Positions 46,485 to 59,176 are shown, counted from the first letter of the stretch. The stretch: DNA of 64,000 nucleotides from Littorina saxatilis (GCF_037325665.1 NC_090245.1:54128710-54192709); one strand, 5' to 3'. Notes: generated by a model not told the origin, from the letters alone. Numbers and translations are program-made.

Positions 46485-47105
46485 CTGTCAATCGCCACTG
46501 TTTATTTTTGTTGAATACAAGTGCAAGTTCACGTTACATCCGATTTCCAGATATAATAATGCATGATCCAGAGACAACCCTCTCCCGCCTAAACCCCACC
46601 ACCCACACACAGATTAGTGTATTGCGACTCGGAGGTAAAATCGCAGAACTGAAACAAATGTGGTACATTCACAGTTCGTGCTCAGTCAAGTCACAATTCC
46701 TATTTTGTTGTTGTCAGTTTGCAAATAAGAGAGCCATCTCGGTGTCCAATGTTTCGTTGATTGGCCATCTCTCAGTCTGGCTCTTGCTGTGCCTGTTAGC
46801 TTTGGGTCACATCAGAACGGTCAAACATGATGCTAACTGCCACACTTGGTGATGCAGTCATATTTCAGGCAACATAATGGAAACTGACTCATACTTCTTC
46901 ATGTGAGATCAGAATTTTAATGATTCGTTTCTTGTACAGAGACTCATGACTGAACAAACACATTGTGGTTAAGCCAGTTTTGTTTTCATTGATCTTTCCT
47001 CAACTTTTCGTCAACTTTTAACATCTTCTTTGTTTGCATGAGCAACACGATAGAACCGGGAATTAATTACTGTAAGGTATTGTCTTGATGAACATCATTC
47101 CCGAT

Positions 47106-48517
47106 ACCCCCGCGGGTTAGGGGGAAGAATTTACCCGATGCTCCCCAGCATGTCGTAAGAGGCGACTAACGGATTCTGTTTCTCCTTTTACCCTTGTTAA
47201 AGGCACAGTAAGCCTCCCGTAAACCATCACAGATACTGTCAGGCTTTTACACACAGTACAAACACCCTTCCATTTGAACGCTCACCAAACGGGAACATCC
47301 TAGGTGCCTTACGTAAAGAGCGAGCAATTTTCAAAGAATTTATTTTTGCGTGGTTTATCTTACCCTTGAGCCATCGTGAACCCGTGTGATCCAGTTTCCC
47401 TTTTTCACAATGTAGTCGTCAGTTAGTTATTTGAATGCGACTATTTACAATAGCACGTTTTTATGCACGAAACAAACGGCTGTGGTTCACAAGAACTCTA
47501 GCGATGGCTTTTGACTGTTGAGAGGAACGGCAATATGCACTGATAAACCGGCGTCGTCTGCAACGACCCTTGCGTGACCCTGCTTCCGGGCTTTTCTTTT
47601 TTCAAACTTTCACAACTTCGAATTGTACTGATCTTGTCTTGATGAAAAAAGAATTCTTTTATGATTAAAGAATGGTTGTGTAACAAGCTGTCAATTTATT
47701 ATTTAGATTTTAAAAGTTAGGTCTGGCGCAAAAACGCACCACGGTCCAAAAACATTTTGATAATCATCGATTCACGGCTATCGCCAGTTTACATCGATAG
47801 AATGAGACCCGAAGGGAAGTAACTCATGTTTGACCTGAGTTCAGGATGGGTCCAAAAAGTGTTCGAGACAATCTGCAAAATTAATTCTTTAAAAATTGCT
47901 CGCTCTTTACGTAGGGCACCTAGGATGTTCCCGTTTGGTGAGCGTTCAAATGGAAGGGTGTTTGTACTGTGTGTAAAAGCCTGACGGCATCTGTGATGGT
48001 TTAGGGGAGGCTTACTGTCCGGGCGTGAATTCCGGTATCGGCATAACAGCCGTCCAGCACCAAAACGAGGCGCCATTGCTGTTGAGGCCAAGTCCACGAA
48101 AATAAATTCTTTGAAAATTTCTCATGCTCGACAGAAAGCAGCCAGGATGTTCCCGTTCGGTGAGCGTTCAAATGGAAGTATGCTTGTACTATATATGTAG
48201 ACGCTCGGGGAGCTCTGTGATGGTTTACGGGAGGCTTACTGTGCCTTTAAGTGTTTATTGTATAGAATATAGTCAATTTTTGTAAAGATTTTAGTCAAGC
48301 AGTATGTAAGAAATGTTAAGTCCTTTGTACTGGAAACTTGCATTCTCCCAGTAAGGTAATATATTGTACTACGTTGCAAGCCCCTGGAGCAAATTTTTGA
48401 TTAGTGCTCTTGTGAACAAGAAACAATTGACAAGTGGCTCTATCACATCTCCCCCTTTCCCCGTCGCGATATAACCTTCGTGGTTGAAAACGACGTTAAA
48501 CACCAAATAAAGAAAGA
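47106..48517 (+). mobile_element. SINE-like repeat split by a MITE
   Basis: Two parts, 47106-47200 and 48251-48517, together match the 370-bp repeat at 10068-10437 in the opposite orientation. A perfect 12-bp target duplication ATCATTCCCGAT lies at 47094-47105 and 48518-48529. The MITE sits at a TTAA that is also present in the uninterrupted copy, which gives an empty-site control inside this window. Confidence 0.8.
47201..48246. mobile_element. TTAA-flanked MITE with long inverted arms, copy 1
   Basis: Starts AGGCACAGTAAGCCTCCCG and ends with its complement, flanked by TTAA at 47197-47200 and 48247-48250. Arms extend about 140 bases, so the whole element can fold back. TTAA duplication is used by piggyBac and Kolobok; the termini do not settle which. 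Near the right end the arm is partly repeated (about 47880-48010 and again about 48100-48246), making this copy longer than the one at 53811-54607. Confidence 0.75.
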
Positions 48518-48615
48518 ATCATTCCCGATGCAATATCAAGATGTCAACTGTTGACGACCTCGTTCCTGTACGTATGCAGAAAGCACGATCGAACATGACG
48601 GACATGTCACGATGA

Positions 48616-48870
48616 TCACGCCTTGAAGCTTGAAGTCGGGAGGCCACCGGCGGGTAAGCTTTTCGCGACGGAAGTCCTGTAATGGTGATCAGAGCTTTCA
48701 TCGAGCGCGCCGTTGACGTCTTTCTTCTTGCGGCAGGGGAGACCCTCGGTGAAGCAGCACTGGTAGACGGCGTAGAAGAGGATAGGAAACATGAGCATGC
48801 TCATGGCCACAATAATGCGCAGGGTGGGGTTGTAGCGCATCATGTCACAACTTTGTGGGTTGATCTGCCC
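48616..48870 (-). CDS. Possible last exon of an unknown single-pass membrane protein
   Basis: The minus-strand frame ends in TGA at 48616-48618. Behind a possible acceptor (GGGCAG) it reads INPQSCDMMRYNPTLRI, then a hydrophobic segment (IVAMSMLMFPILFYAVYQCC), a Cys/Lys-rich junction (CRKKKDVNGALDES) and a Ser-rich end (PTSSFKA). Composition looks like a real membrane-anchored tail: positive residues follow the hydrophobic segment. No upstream exon was found and the acceptor is weak, because a minisatellite begins right upstream. I do not recognise the family. Confidence 0.3.
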   Translation of the reverse strand, partial: GQINPQSCDMMRYNPTLRIIVAMSMLMFPILFYAVYQCCFTEGLPCRKKKDVNGALDESSDHHYRTSVAKSLPAGGLPTSSFKA

Positions 48871-48904
48871 GTAGGCCCAATGAGTCATGGGCCACATTAG
48901 GGTC

Positions 48905-49475
48905 GCTTCTCTTTGATGGCAGAGGTTACACAATCTTCACACTAGAAGGTTATGAGCTACCAATGGAGTTGGCTAATGTGACACACCCTTCACACTAGCT
49001 GCTGTGGAAATGAAACACTACTCTTGTGATGGCGTAGGTTACAAACTCTTCACACTAGATGCTTATGAGCTGCTATGGAGTTGGCGTAGGTTAAACACTT
49101 TTCACACTAGATGCTTATGAGCTGCTATGGAGTTGGCGTAGGTTAAACACTTTTTACACTAGATGCTTATGAGCTGTTATGGAGTTGGCGTAGGTTAAAC
49201 ACTTTTTACACTAGATGCTTATGAGCTACTATGGAGTTGGCGTAGCCGTTAAACACTTTTCACACTATTATGCTTATGAGCTGCTATGGAGTTGGCGTAG
49301 GTTACACACTTTTCACGCTAGATGCTTATGAGCTACTATGAAGTTGGCGTAGGTCAAACACCCTTCTTACTAGCTGCTGCGTAGGTTACACACCCATCAC
49401 ACTAGATGCTAATGAGCTGCTATGGAGTTGGTGTATGTTACATATACCCTTCACACTAGCTGCTATGGAGATGAA
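48905..49475. repeat. Minisatellite, 52-bp unit, about nine degenerate copies
   Basis: The unit runs GGCGTAGGTTAAACACTTTT, then CACACTAGATGCTTATGAGC, then TGCTATGGAGTT. Consecutive GGCGTA starts at 49083 and 49135 give the 52-bp period. Outer copies are more diverged. There are no unique spacers, so it is not a CRISPR-like array. Confidence 0.8.
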
Positions 49476-49880
49476 ACGCTTGTTTTGTGTTTATCTGGTT
49501 TGAGCTGGTGATCGCTCTGAAGAAGAGAGTCAGCACTAATTGTTGTTACAAATGGGTTCTTGAATGGACTACGTCGTACGATCCTATTCCCTGAATATCC
49601 TGCGCTACAACAGTAGATCTACACCACAAAATAAGGCATTCAATAATCTGCCTCACAGGATAAAGTATTCTTTGTTGCGCGGCTCGGTCCTTTCCCAAGA
49701 AAAAGCGAATTCACCTTCGAAGAATCCCTTTGGCACCATTAGAAGTTTTTGGAAGACATGGAGAGCATAGCAAACTGAATGTGACGTCATAAGTTTGTTA
49801 CGTCGCCGTTCCGGCATTTGCGTGTGTAAACTGAAGTTACGTCATCGAATTCAGACGTCAGAATGACGCCAGCGAAGCGC

Positions 49881-49911
<31 letters not shown>

Positions 49912-49972
49912 AAGTATCGATCAAGACATTACTAGAACACAGGGGTTATTTTCATCTTTTTCAGAGAGAGAC

Positions 49973-49974
<2 letters not shown>

Positions 49975-50048
<74 letters not shown>
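49975..50048. repeat. (GA)n microsatellite beside a LINE tail
   Basis: About 37 GA units directly abutting the (GACAA)n tail of the LINE at 50050-51207. Confidence 0.9.
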
Positions 50049-50049
<1 letters not shown>

Positions 50050-50051
<2 letters not shown>

Positions 50052-51207
50052 AGACAAGACAAGACAAGACAAAATCTTTATTATCGAGGGTAATAGATAA
50101 GCAAGAATATTGCTTTTTTACATCCAGCCCTCGCCCTAATATAGGGTCAACAAGAACAGAAAACAATATAATCAAAGAATTATCACATCAAACTTAATAC
50201 ATTATAACTGTATATCTATATACAGATAAAAATTTAAAAAATAAATTGTCATGCTGCATTTTAAGTACAATTTCCAAGTGTCAATTTTTAACATAACTTA
50301 ATTTAGATCTGCATATTATTATAATTTTGTTTAACATGCACATACATTTTGAATGAATTGATGAACCATTCAGCACATGTTTAGTTGCATTATGTGCAAC
50401 ATATAATTTTGTTTGAAGCTGTCTGTGTTTGTTTTATGCTTAAGAAAAATAGGCAGTGAGTTCCATAGGACCGCACCTGAATAAAGAAGGATTGATTTGA
50501 AAAGGTCAATACGTGGAGTCGGTGTTATGATTTTTAGTCTGTTATAGTTCAAAATAAAATTATCACGTAATGTCTCCGGTGCATATCCTGACATCACTTT
50601 ATGCATCATAACACCTTTATTATACATTAATCTTTTTTGAAATGGTAATACTTGCAATTTTTTATAATCAGATTCTGAAGGAGTGTGATTTTTTAGCATT
50701 ATAAACTTAACTGCTCTTCTGTGAAGACTGGCTAAAGGTTTCAAAACATTAGCACTTGCACAATCCCATAGAGTGGATGCATAATCAATATTTGACAAGA
50801 TGTGATTGTAAAAAAAAATCTTTCGCGAGTGGAATTTCAAGAAATGTTTTATTTTTGATAACTGATATATTTTTTGGGAAGCAATCTTACAGATGTAATC
50901 AATGTGATCATGCCATGATAAATTATTATCAATCTTTACACCATGGACTTTATGGTGAGACACTTCTTCCAATACTTGATTTTTAATATAAAGAGGTGGA
51001 ATGTTCGATAATAGATTTTGTCGTTTCTGTCTTGTGGTTATTAGCATAAATTTTGTTTTTGTATGGTTACGAGACATATGGTTTAACTCTGACCAATTCA
51101 GGAGTGCATCAATGCTTTCTTGGAGAGTTTTTGACAAATAATTTATGGAATGGTGACTAGAATGAATAGTAGTGTCATCTGCAAACAATTCACAGTTATT
51201 ACGTATG
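50050..51207 (-). mobile_element. 5'-truncated CR1/L2-like LINE (reverse transcriptase 3' half)
   Basis: Minus-strand frame from about 51207 to the stop at 50370 encodes the second half of a reverse transcriptase: CELFADDTTIHSS (the F-A-D-D catalytic box), then LNHMSRNHTKTKFML, GVKIDNNLSWHDHI, IDYASTLWDCAS and AVLWNSLP. The frame is open over some 280 codons. The 3' UTR ends in (TTGTC)n. It is bounded on both sides by (GA)n arrays. The 'SLSLSL' run that seems to precede the frame is microsatellite, not protein. Confidence 0.8.
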
Positions 51208-51308
<101 letters not shown>

Positions 51309-51812
51309 TATATATATATAGACAGACAGACACAGACAGACACAGACACAGACACACACACCACACGTAAAACAACAGAACACATGCTTGTACAAGTTGT
51401 AGTTTGATTCACGACTTCTTATTCACATTTACACTGAATCCATTCACAGATTTCATGTTGGTGTTACCCAAGCGTACAAGAAAAACACACTTTCTGGTAA
51501 AAACACAGGACAACAACTTTTTTTTATTCCAACATAATAATTTCAGAGATACATTGCTGACACAACTGAATCAATACAGAAATAGGCTATTCCCATAACA
51601 GATCTACTCTCCTCATGCGCGTCTGTACGATACTGGCAAGACTTGGACTGAAACGTTTCACCAGCACTGGGAAGAGACGGAAGATGAACTTGAGGATGAA
51701 AGCGGCTTTTTCTATCGTATACTTTAATACGTCACTGTACTATACAAAAATACTTTGTACCATTATAAGGGTTTACACTTAATAGATTTCTCTGGGTTAA
51801 ATAAATGCTATT

Positions 51813-52140
51813 CAGGGGCGGATTAGGGGGTGGTTACAGGGGTTACGCCCCCCCCCCCCCCCCCCCGGCTGTCAAAAAAAAGAAGATTTAATACTAACTT
51901 TAAAAGAAATAATGAGTGGCTGCTCATTATTATAAGAAATAATGAAGTAACCAGTTGATCATGTTTAAAATCAAGGATAAGCCATAAATTGTTCATAAAA
52001 TAGCTAAAACTCTTCAGCTTCAGGGGGGCTTCGCCCCCCCAGACCCCCCAACGGGGCCTTGCCCCTGTACCCCACAAGGGGTCTAACCCTGGATCCCAGG
52101 TTGTAACCCCCCCCCCTCTGGCTTAACTGCTCCGCCCCTG
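51813..52140. mobile_element. hAT-like MITE, 5-bp target duplication
   Basis: Inverted ends CAGGGGCGG and CCGCCCCTG, flanked by CTATT (51808-51812, 52141-52145). Contains long C and G runs and a GGGGCTTCGCCCCC hairpin. Related to 37469-37782. Confidence 0.7.
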
Positions 52141-52317
52141 CTATTTATCCTCATAGGTTGGAGGGGGCAGGTTCAGCAAAGCCCTCATCTACGGTACTTT
52201 TGCTGTCTTCGACTGCCTACCCTTCTGTGGTAAATGATTTTAACAGATTAATTAGTCGATTCGACGGGTCGGGGTTGTGCTGGGAGCCTAATGCTGAACC
52301 ACTCTTGTTTTGCTTTT

Positions 52318-53170
52318 TACATTTAGTCAAGTTTTGACTAAATGTTTTAACATAGAGGGGGGAATCGAGACGAGGGTCGTGGTGTATGTGTGTGTGTTTG
52401 TGTGTGTAGAGCGATTCAGAGTAAACTACTGGACCGATCTGTATAAAAATTTTCATGAGAGTTCCTGGGTATGATATCCCCAGACATTTTTTCATTTTTT
52501 CGATAAATACCTTTGATGACGTCATATCCGGCATTTTGTAAAAGTTGAGGCGGCACTGTCACACCCTCATTTTTCAATAAAATTGATTGAAATTTTGGCA
52601 AAGCAATCTTCGACGAAGGCCGGACTTTGGTATTGCATTTCAGCTTGGAGGCTTAAAATTTAATTAATGACTTTGGTCATTAAAAATCTGAAAATTGTAA
52701 TTAAAATTATTTTTTTATAAAACGATCCAAAATTACGTTTATCGTATTCTTCATCATTTTCTGATTCCAAGAACATATAATTATGTTATATTCGGATTAA
52801 AAACAAGCTCTGAAAATTAAAAATATAAAAATTATGATTAAAATTAAATTTCCGAAATCGATTTAAAAACAATTTCATCTTATTTCTTGTCCGTTCCTGA
52901 TTCCAAAAACATATAGATATGATATGTTTGGATTAAAAACACGTTCAGAGAGTTAAAAAGAATAGAGATATAGAAAAGCGGGCTATCCTCCTCAGCGCAA
53001 CCGCTACCGCGCTTTTCTGTATTGTTAATTTCACTGCCTTTGCCACGAGCGGTGGACAGACGATGCTACGAGTGTACGGTCTTGCGGAAAAAATGCTTTG
53101 CGTTCAGTTTCATTCTGTGAGTTCGACTGAGCTTGACTAAATGTTGTATGTTCGCCTTACGCGACTTGTT
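52318..53170 (-). mobile_element. Hairpin-ended non-autonomous element, family D, copy 3
   Basis: Minus orientation: starts AACAAGTCGCGTAAGGCG near 53170 and ends with the CATTTAGTCAA/TTGACTAAATG hairpin near 52318. The CA array is shorter than in copy 1. A (GTT)n stretch flanks the start. Confidence 0.65.
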
Positions 53171-53375
53171 GTTGTTGTTGCGATGTACTTGTGCACAATG
53201 AAATGTCTTTTCATTTTAATTTAATCAAACGTTGCTTTCATTATGACGCTGAAGGTGCAGCCCACAAATATGCCATTGCACTGTGATTAATGTGTGGACA
53301 GATTCCTTGGGTTAGAGAAGGGATAGCAGACAACACAAAACCGATCCGTATCATAATAAAGATACCGCGGATTAA

Positions 53376-53595
53376 CCCCTTCACTGCCCACCCCGTATGT
53401 AATAGGTGGTCATTTTCTGTTTATCGTAGGCCCATAACCGTATCTCATACGTGGGATTTGTGTCAACAACATTTCAGGACATTTCTGAAAACTAAATGGG
53501 AGGTAACCACTGTCCAAGTACTTGTAGGGGTTCTAAACACAGTTCTTTCCCATAGACCATTCGGATAAGTTACTACCACTGTGGCAGTGAAGGGG
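53376..53595. mobile_element. piggyBac-like MITE, 220 bp
   Basis: TTAA (53372-53375) then CCCCTTCACTGCC; right end GGCAGTGAAGGGG then TTAA (53596-53599). TTAA plus a CCC start is the classic piggyBac terminus. No coding sequence. Confidence 0.75.
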
Positions 53596-53810
53596 TTAAT
53601 TATCCATACGCCACAAACACAGTTAATCTTTCTGAGCTAACTATTGTAGGAAAGCTGTCAAACAAAATAAATAACAGAACAAAAGGCAAGCGGAATAAGA
53701 TAGAAACCAAACTAAACAAATGAATACAAATGAAATGGACAAATAAGAAAGGAAATGTTGTCCTCACCTGGTTATGCATCTATAGACAAGTTCCTGGATA
53801 ATATAGTTAA

Positions 53811-54607
53811 AGGCACAGTAAGCCTCCCGTAAACCATCACAGATACTGTCCATCCTGAACTCAGTTCAAAAATGAGTTACTTCCCTTCGGGTCTCATTCG
53901 GGTCAGGCTTTTACACACAGTACAAACACCCTTCCATTTGAACGCTCACCAAACGGGAACATCCTAGGTGCCTTACGTAAAGAGCGAGCAATTTTCAAAG
54001 AATTAATTTTGCGGATTGTGTCAGAGACAATCGGACCGTGGTGCGTTTTGGCGCTAGACCTAACTTTTAAAATCTAAATAATAAATTGACAGCTTGTTAC
54101 ACAAACATTCTTAAATCATAAAAGAATTCTTTTTTCATCAAGACAAAATCAGTACAATTCGAAGTTTTGAAAGTTTGAAAAAAGAAAAGCCCGGAAGCAG
54201 GGTCACGCAAGGTCGTGGTTCTCGTAGCAGACGACGGTTTATACCTATCGCCAGTTCCTCTGAACAGTCAACAGCCATCGCTAGAGTTCTTGTGAACCAC
54301 AGCCGTTTGTTTCGTGCATAGTCAGAGGTACTTAATAACGTGCTATTGCAGATAAGCTCACAGCGAGTCGCATTCAAATTACTAACTGACGACTACATTG
54401 TGAAAAAGGGAAACTTGATCACACGGGTTCACGATGGCTCAGGGGTAAGATAAACCACGCAAAAATAAATTCTTTGAAAATTGCTCGCTCTTTACGGACG
54501 GCACCTAGGATGTTCCCGTTTGGTGAGCGTTCAAATGGAAGGGTGTTTGTACTGTGTGTAAAAGCCTGACAGTATCTGTGATGGTTTACGGGAGGCTTAC
54601 TGTGCCT
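53811..54607. mobile_element. TTAA-flanked MITE with long inverted arms, copy 2
   Basis: 797 bp, flanked by TTAA (53807-53810, 54608-54611), with the same ends and arms as 47201-48246 but without the extra arm repeat. Probably the ordinary form of the family. Confidence 0.8.
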
Positions 54608-54611
54608 TTAA

Positions 54612-55019
54612 GCTCTAAAATCAAACAAACCATCCAACAATAAACAGGAACTGCCAATGAAATTGAACGCTTAACCAACAGTAAAATATAAATTACTTAC
54701 AGTGCTGTTTTTGACCTGAAACAATAAAGATCTTTTTAAAAACTGCTTCGATCATCAACGGACATCCTGACCTGACTCGCCCTACGGTGAACTTAGGAGT
54801 TAATACTTTCTACAACACATTCAAGACTAGGCGCACAAGGAAAACAAACCTGTCAGTAAATACAAGCAAGTAAACAAACAAACAAAAATGGACTTACAAG
54901 ACCATCAGCAAAGTCTGCCAATGACACCAGACATTTTTCAGATACTATAAAGAATAACCCAATATCATGCAATTGAAACTAAAGTCTGTAAGAAAACACA
55001 GACCACTCGGAACCTCTCG
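54612..55019. other. Stretch without recognised features
   Basis: AT-rich DNA; no gene, terminal repeat or tandem array could be supported. Confidence 0.4.
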
Positions 55020-55340
55020 TCAACACCTTACACATACATTTTTTTATTTATTTTTCTATTTACGAGGATTTATATCGCGCACGTATCTCACCACACAAGG
55101 CGACTCAAGGCGCATGTTACCTATTAATGCCGTGTGAGATGGGATTTTTTACACAATATATCACGCATTCACATCGGCCAGTAGATCGACTGCCTTTAGG
55201 CGCTGCATCCACCTTTCACGGCCTATTATTCCAGGTCACACGGGTATTTTGGTGGACATTTTTATCTACGCCTATACAATTTTGCCAGGAAAGACCCTTT
55301 TGTCAATCGTGGGATCTTTAACGTGCATACCCCAGAGTCA
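55020..55340 (+). mobile_element. SINE-like dispersed repeat common in molluscs
   Basis: Contains phrases I associate with an abundant molluscan repeat (TTTATATCGCGCACGTATCT near 55070, GCCGTGTGAGATGG near 55129, GTGGGATCTTTAACGTGCA near 55310). No flanking duplication was found, so the boundaries are approximate. The open frame across it is not a gene. Confidence 0.45.
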
Positions 55341-56130
55341 TGACACAGAGTCAGTCATTGACAATCCAATATCGGCATTAAGACACTTTAGACAATGCAA
55401 CTAACCGTGCAATCAGCCAGCATCTGACAATGGCATTTGGTATGTATTGCACAACACATTGCCAATAACCCGTTATGGACATTGGTCAGTTTGAATTACG
55501 AGTCATATACTCAACACTGAGCTGGCACAGAGACCAAAACATGATAGATGACATTACAAACCAGACGCGTCTCTACACTGACTAACCGAACAACGCTGTA
55601 TGCACTCAACTAAACAAAACACTAGCTAATATCAACATGTGTTCGACCAAGAAAATCAAGTGGGCAGGATTGGGTAACGAGGAGGGTCAATAACAAAATT
55701 GACTTATCATAATGATCCCAAAGTTAACACGTTTTTGATTCGGTTCATAGGCATTTGATTTTGTACAATAGATTATTCAACGATGTATAAACTTGACTAA
55801 AGCACATTATTTACATCCACAAGAAACACATGGAATGTACAACTGTTTGTTTTAAGTCACCATGCGAGATGATCCTATATTCACAATCAGGGTTGTAGAA
55901 AATAATGGGGCAAGTGATGAGAAGGGATGACGCGAAACTGATGACTACACTACCAGCTGTTCTCCATGTTACGATTGCAAGGTCAAATGCCCACTCGCTC
56001 ACACAAAAATACAGCCGCGCAAAACAAATACTTTCTCAAAACTATTGGTCAAATGAACTTTACCAAGTCCTAGAGCTGTCAAGCTCTCCCGACCCTCTCA
56101 CTTGCACACATAGACAGGAACGCACGCACT
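55341..56130. other. Stretch without recognised features
   Basis: No coding or repeat structure seen before the CA array at 56.1 kb. Confidence 0.4.
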
Positions 56131-56139
56131 CTCACACAC

Positions 56140-56157
56140 ACACGCACGCACACACAC

Positions 56158-56240
<83 letters not shown>

Positions 56241-56319
56241 CTGGACAAAAACATGTACACAAACAGTGGAAATGTTGAGTGAACTTGCAAGCTTTGAGAG
56301 TCACAAATCAGACAATAAA

Positions 56320-56411
<92 letters not shown>
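56140..56411. repeat. Facing (CA)n and (TG)n arrays
   Basis: A (CA)n array ends at 56238 and a (TG)n array runs 56323-56411, with about 85 bases between. The two are reverse complements, so single strands could pair over roughly 80-90 bases. Confidence 0.9.
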
Positions 56412-56414
<3 letters not shown>

Positions 56415-57221
56415 GTATCGTATTAACACAGAAGAAGCGGGGATGGAATGTTTTAAGAAAATCAGTCCACAGTAATGACTAATTGTAAGCCTTGAACACA
56501 TACGAAGCGTGGTGAGGTGAGATGACGTAGGGCAATACTGACGTGATCATCTTGGTTAGTCATTGATGTACGCTGTCTGGACGATCGTCACAAAACATCG
56601 ACACACGACTGACAATGTTACTAAACACTGGCACCACGTTTGTGAACAATATTATCAACTGTACATGGACTGCCACGACTTCAAGACGTGAGTTAAGTAG
56701 CTTACTGGCACAAGCTGGCGTAACATGGCTTCCTGTTGCAAATTTACACACATGCACAGAGATTTCAAGCTCCTGTTTATTGCACAATTCCCAATGCAGT
56801 CACGGTTAGCTTTCTTTCCTCATTTTCCCAACCTGTCTCAAGTCATTTGTCTGTCACAAACACAACTCCTCAGCCTTACAGACCACTTCTGACGTCAGAA
56901 GTACGCTTTCTGTGTGAAAGTTTGAACTGAAAGTCAAGGAGCTTTCGTCAGTTTCCTTTGTTGGGTGTTCAGTGGGTGTTCTGCAACGTTTTCCATTTGG
57001 GTTTGGAGCACTTACATCATTTCCTTCTCCACTACCCAGTAGACCCAGCTGTTTCCTTCCCGTCAACAGCGATACTTGTTTTTTTCGTCACTCAGTTGAT
57101 GGTAACCACTTTCAGAAATGTCAGAAGCGTTCTACTCGGAACTTTCATCAGAGCTCAGGAGAAATCGCAGAACTGTGTTAAGAAAAACAAGGAAACTCAA
57201 TGTCAACACTAGATTCAGAAT
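56412..57221. other. Stretch without recognised features
   Basis: Several short open frames on both strands, none with family motifs or splice-supported structure. Confidence 0.4.
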
Positions 57222-57225
57222 TTAA

Positions 57226-57747
57226 AGGGCAGCTGTCGGGTTGTGGCTCTCAAAATCTGTTCCTTAGAATGAGTTATCATGTAACTGAAACTATACTTAA
57301 AAGTTACTTGGTGATTTGACAGCTTGATAACACAAGTCCGAAGACTTTAGACATGCTACAATGTCTTTAATCGAAGAAAGTTTGCATTCTTGGCCGAGTC
57401 AATGCAGCCCGCTCGAAAATTACTTCCCTTGGACGCGTGACGTCGGCCGCGGAATCGGCCGGGTTGAACGGTGCTCTCTTTATGCCGTGTAATGCATGGG
57501 CGCAATCGGGTTGTCTAGTATACTTCACGGGTAGGTGAAGAGAAACTTAGGATGGGGTGACTTCTCCCAGGCCAAAATTTCGCAGTAAAAAACGGAGTTC
57601 ATAACATGTCGTCCGTCCCCCTCCTGCTTTTGTTCCACTTGAACCCTGTTTTTGTTCAACTTATTGGCAGATATTGTCACGCGTCGAGGAACACAAACAC
57701 ACACACACACAAACACACTCACACACAGACACACACACACAGACACA

Positions 57748-57787
<40 letters not shown>

Positions 57788-57826
57788 TTATCACACATAT
57801 ACACACACACACACACATACGTGTTA

Positions 57827-57918
<92 letters not shown>

Positions 57919-58775
57919 TAACCATCACAAACACAGTTTGACAAATTCATCTTTGATTTTTTGCGGCCGAACCCACCTCCCCCATTTTCCACACTAGATC
58001 CACTGTTTCATCTTTGTCTCCGTCTCTCTTGCCTTTATCTTATCTCGTTTATCTACTTGAGTGAGTAACTGAAGATGTATTATCATCATCTCTTTCCTAG
58101 ATTTTCCCACCGACAGAGTTGGCTTTTGTCTTGAATTCAGTACCTCACACGTACACGGTAATTGGTGTGGCACCTCAAGCGGACCTTCTTCATAAGTGTA
58201 CAGTGTCTGCTGACAAGGGACACGAGGGTCTGTGGTTGAGCAACTTTATGGTTTAACCGGGTGGACTGGAGGCGGAGTAGCAACAGCATGTGAACCACTT
58301 TAGAAATGACTTGTAAAGGTTGCAGTCGGTCAGATCAAAGAAGAGAAAATGTGAACGTGGGTCTTGAGAAGATATTACCATCCTAATACTTTACTTTGTG
58401 CAAGAATCAATCACGCGTACAGCATTACAGATGTCCAGCTGTAGTCTACATTGTACTGTAAACTTCACAGCGGCCTTATCGGCTTCCTCGACTGACGTCA
58501 CAGCAAGGCTAACGCTGCGGCGTCTTTCTTGTGCTGACAGAGTTGTCGGTCGCGGATTTTGAGTCGTTTCGGCCTGCCAACTGCTTCGTTTTTTTGCGGA
58601 TTGTGAGAACTAGCAGAAAGTTTCACGCATTTTAATGGTTTCAAACTAATGATGAAAGTGTCTTCTTCTGGACCAAATCAACAGTCTTTAGTTGAATCAA
58701 CTCGGAAAACTCTTAAACGCGTTTTTGCACTCGACTCCGCGCATTTTTGAGACCAGGCAACCCGACAGCTGCCCT
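57226..58775. mobile_element. 1.55-kb TTAA-flanked non-autonomous element
   Basis: Ends AGGGCAGCTGTCGGGTTG and its complement, flanked by TTAA (57222-57225, 58776-58779). Just inside, CTCAAAA-type words also mirror each other. A long (CA)n array, 57690-57916, lies within. No transposase frame is seen. Termini resemble those of 47201-48246 only in the TTAA AGG start, so it is a distinct family, perhaps of the same superfamily. Confidence 0.7.
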
Positions 58776-59176
58776 TTAAAAAAAAATACCCCTGCCTATC
58801 GATGGAACTGATAAACATGTTTTTTTATGGTAAGGGTAAGAAGAAGCATATCATACAATGAAACAAACTGTTAGTCCGGTTCTGCTTATATCATACATAC
58901 ATGTTCTAATCTTGACCTTCCTGTGCGCTTTTTTTTGCAAGGTGTCACGTAAACAGTATCGTTAAAACATAAAGACATCGTATTTTAACACAAATATTTA
59001 GCTGCATAATTTGCAAAGCATTGCCCAATAATAAATAAGTTTTACGCCCCAACGACAAAGCCACTGGCAGCATTACAACCGCGCTCCCAATTTCGAAATC
59101 CAGTAATCAAAAATAATCTCCCCTCAGTCTCCAGCTCGAGGCTACCCACCATCATATGACGTCGGCGAGGTTCTGG

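Noticed and set aside
48905-49475. CRISPR-like array
   Set aside because: Units are contiguous 52-bp repeats without unique spacers, and the genome is animal.
57525-57997. Long frames of alternating Cys/Val or Thr/His
   Set aside because: Translations of a CA/TG microsatellite, as are similar frames at 28.5, 35.2, 37.0, 40.4, 46.4, 56.2 and 60.6 kb.
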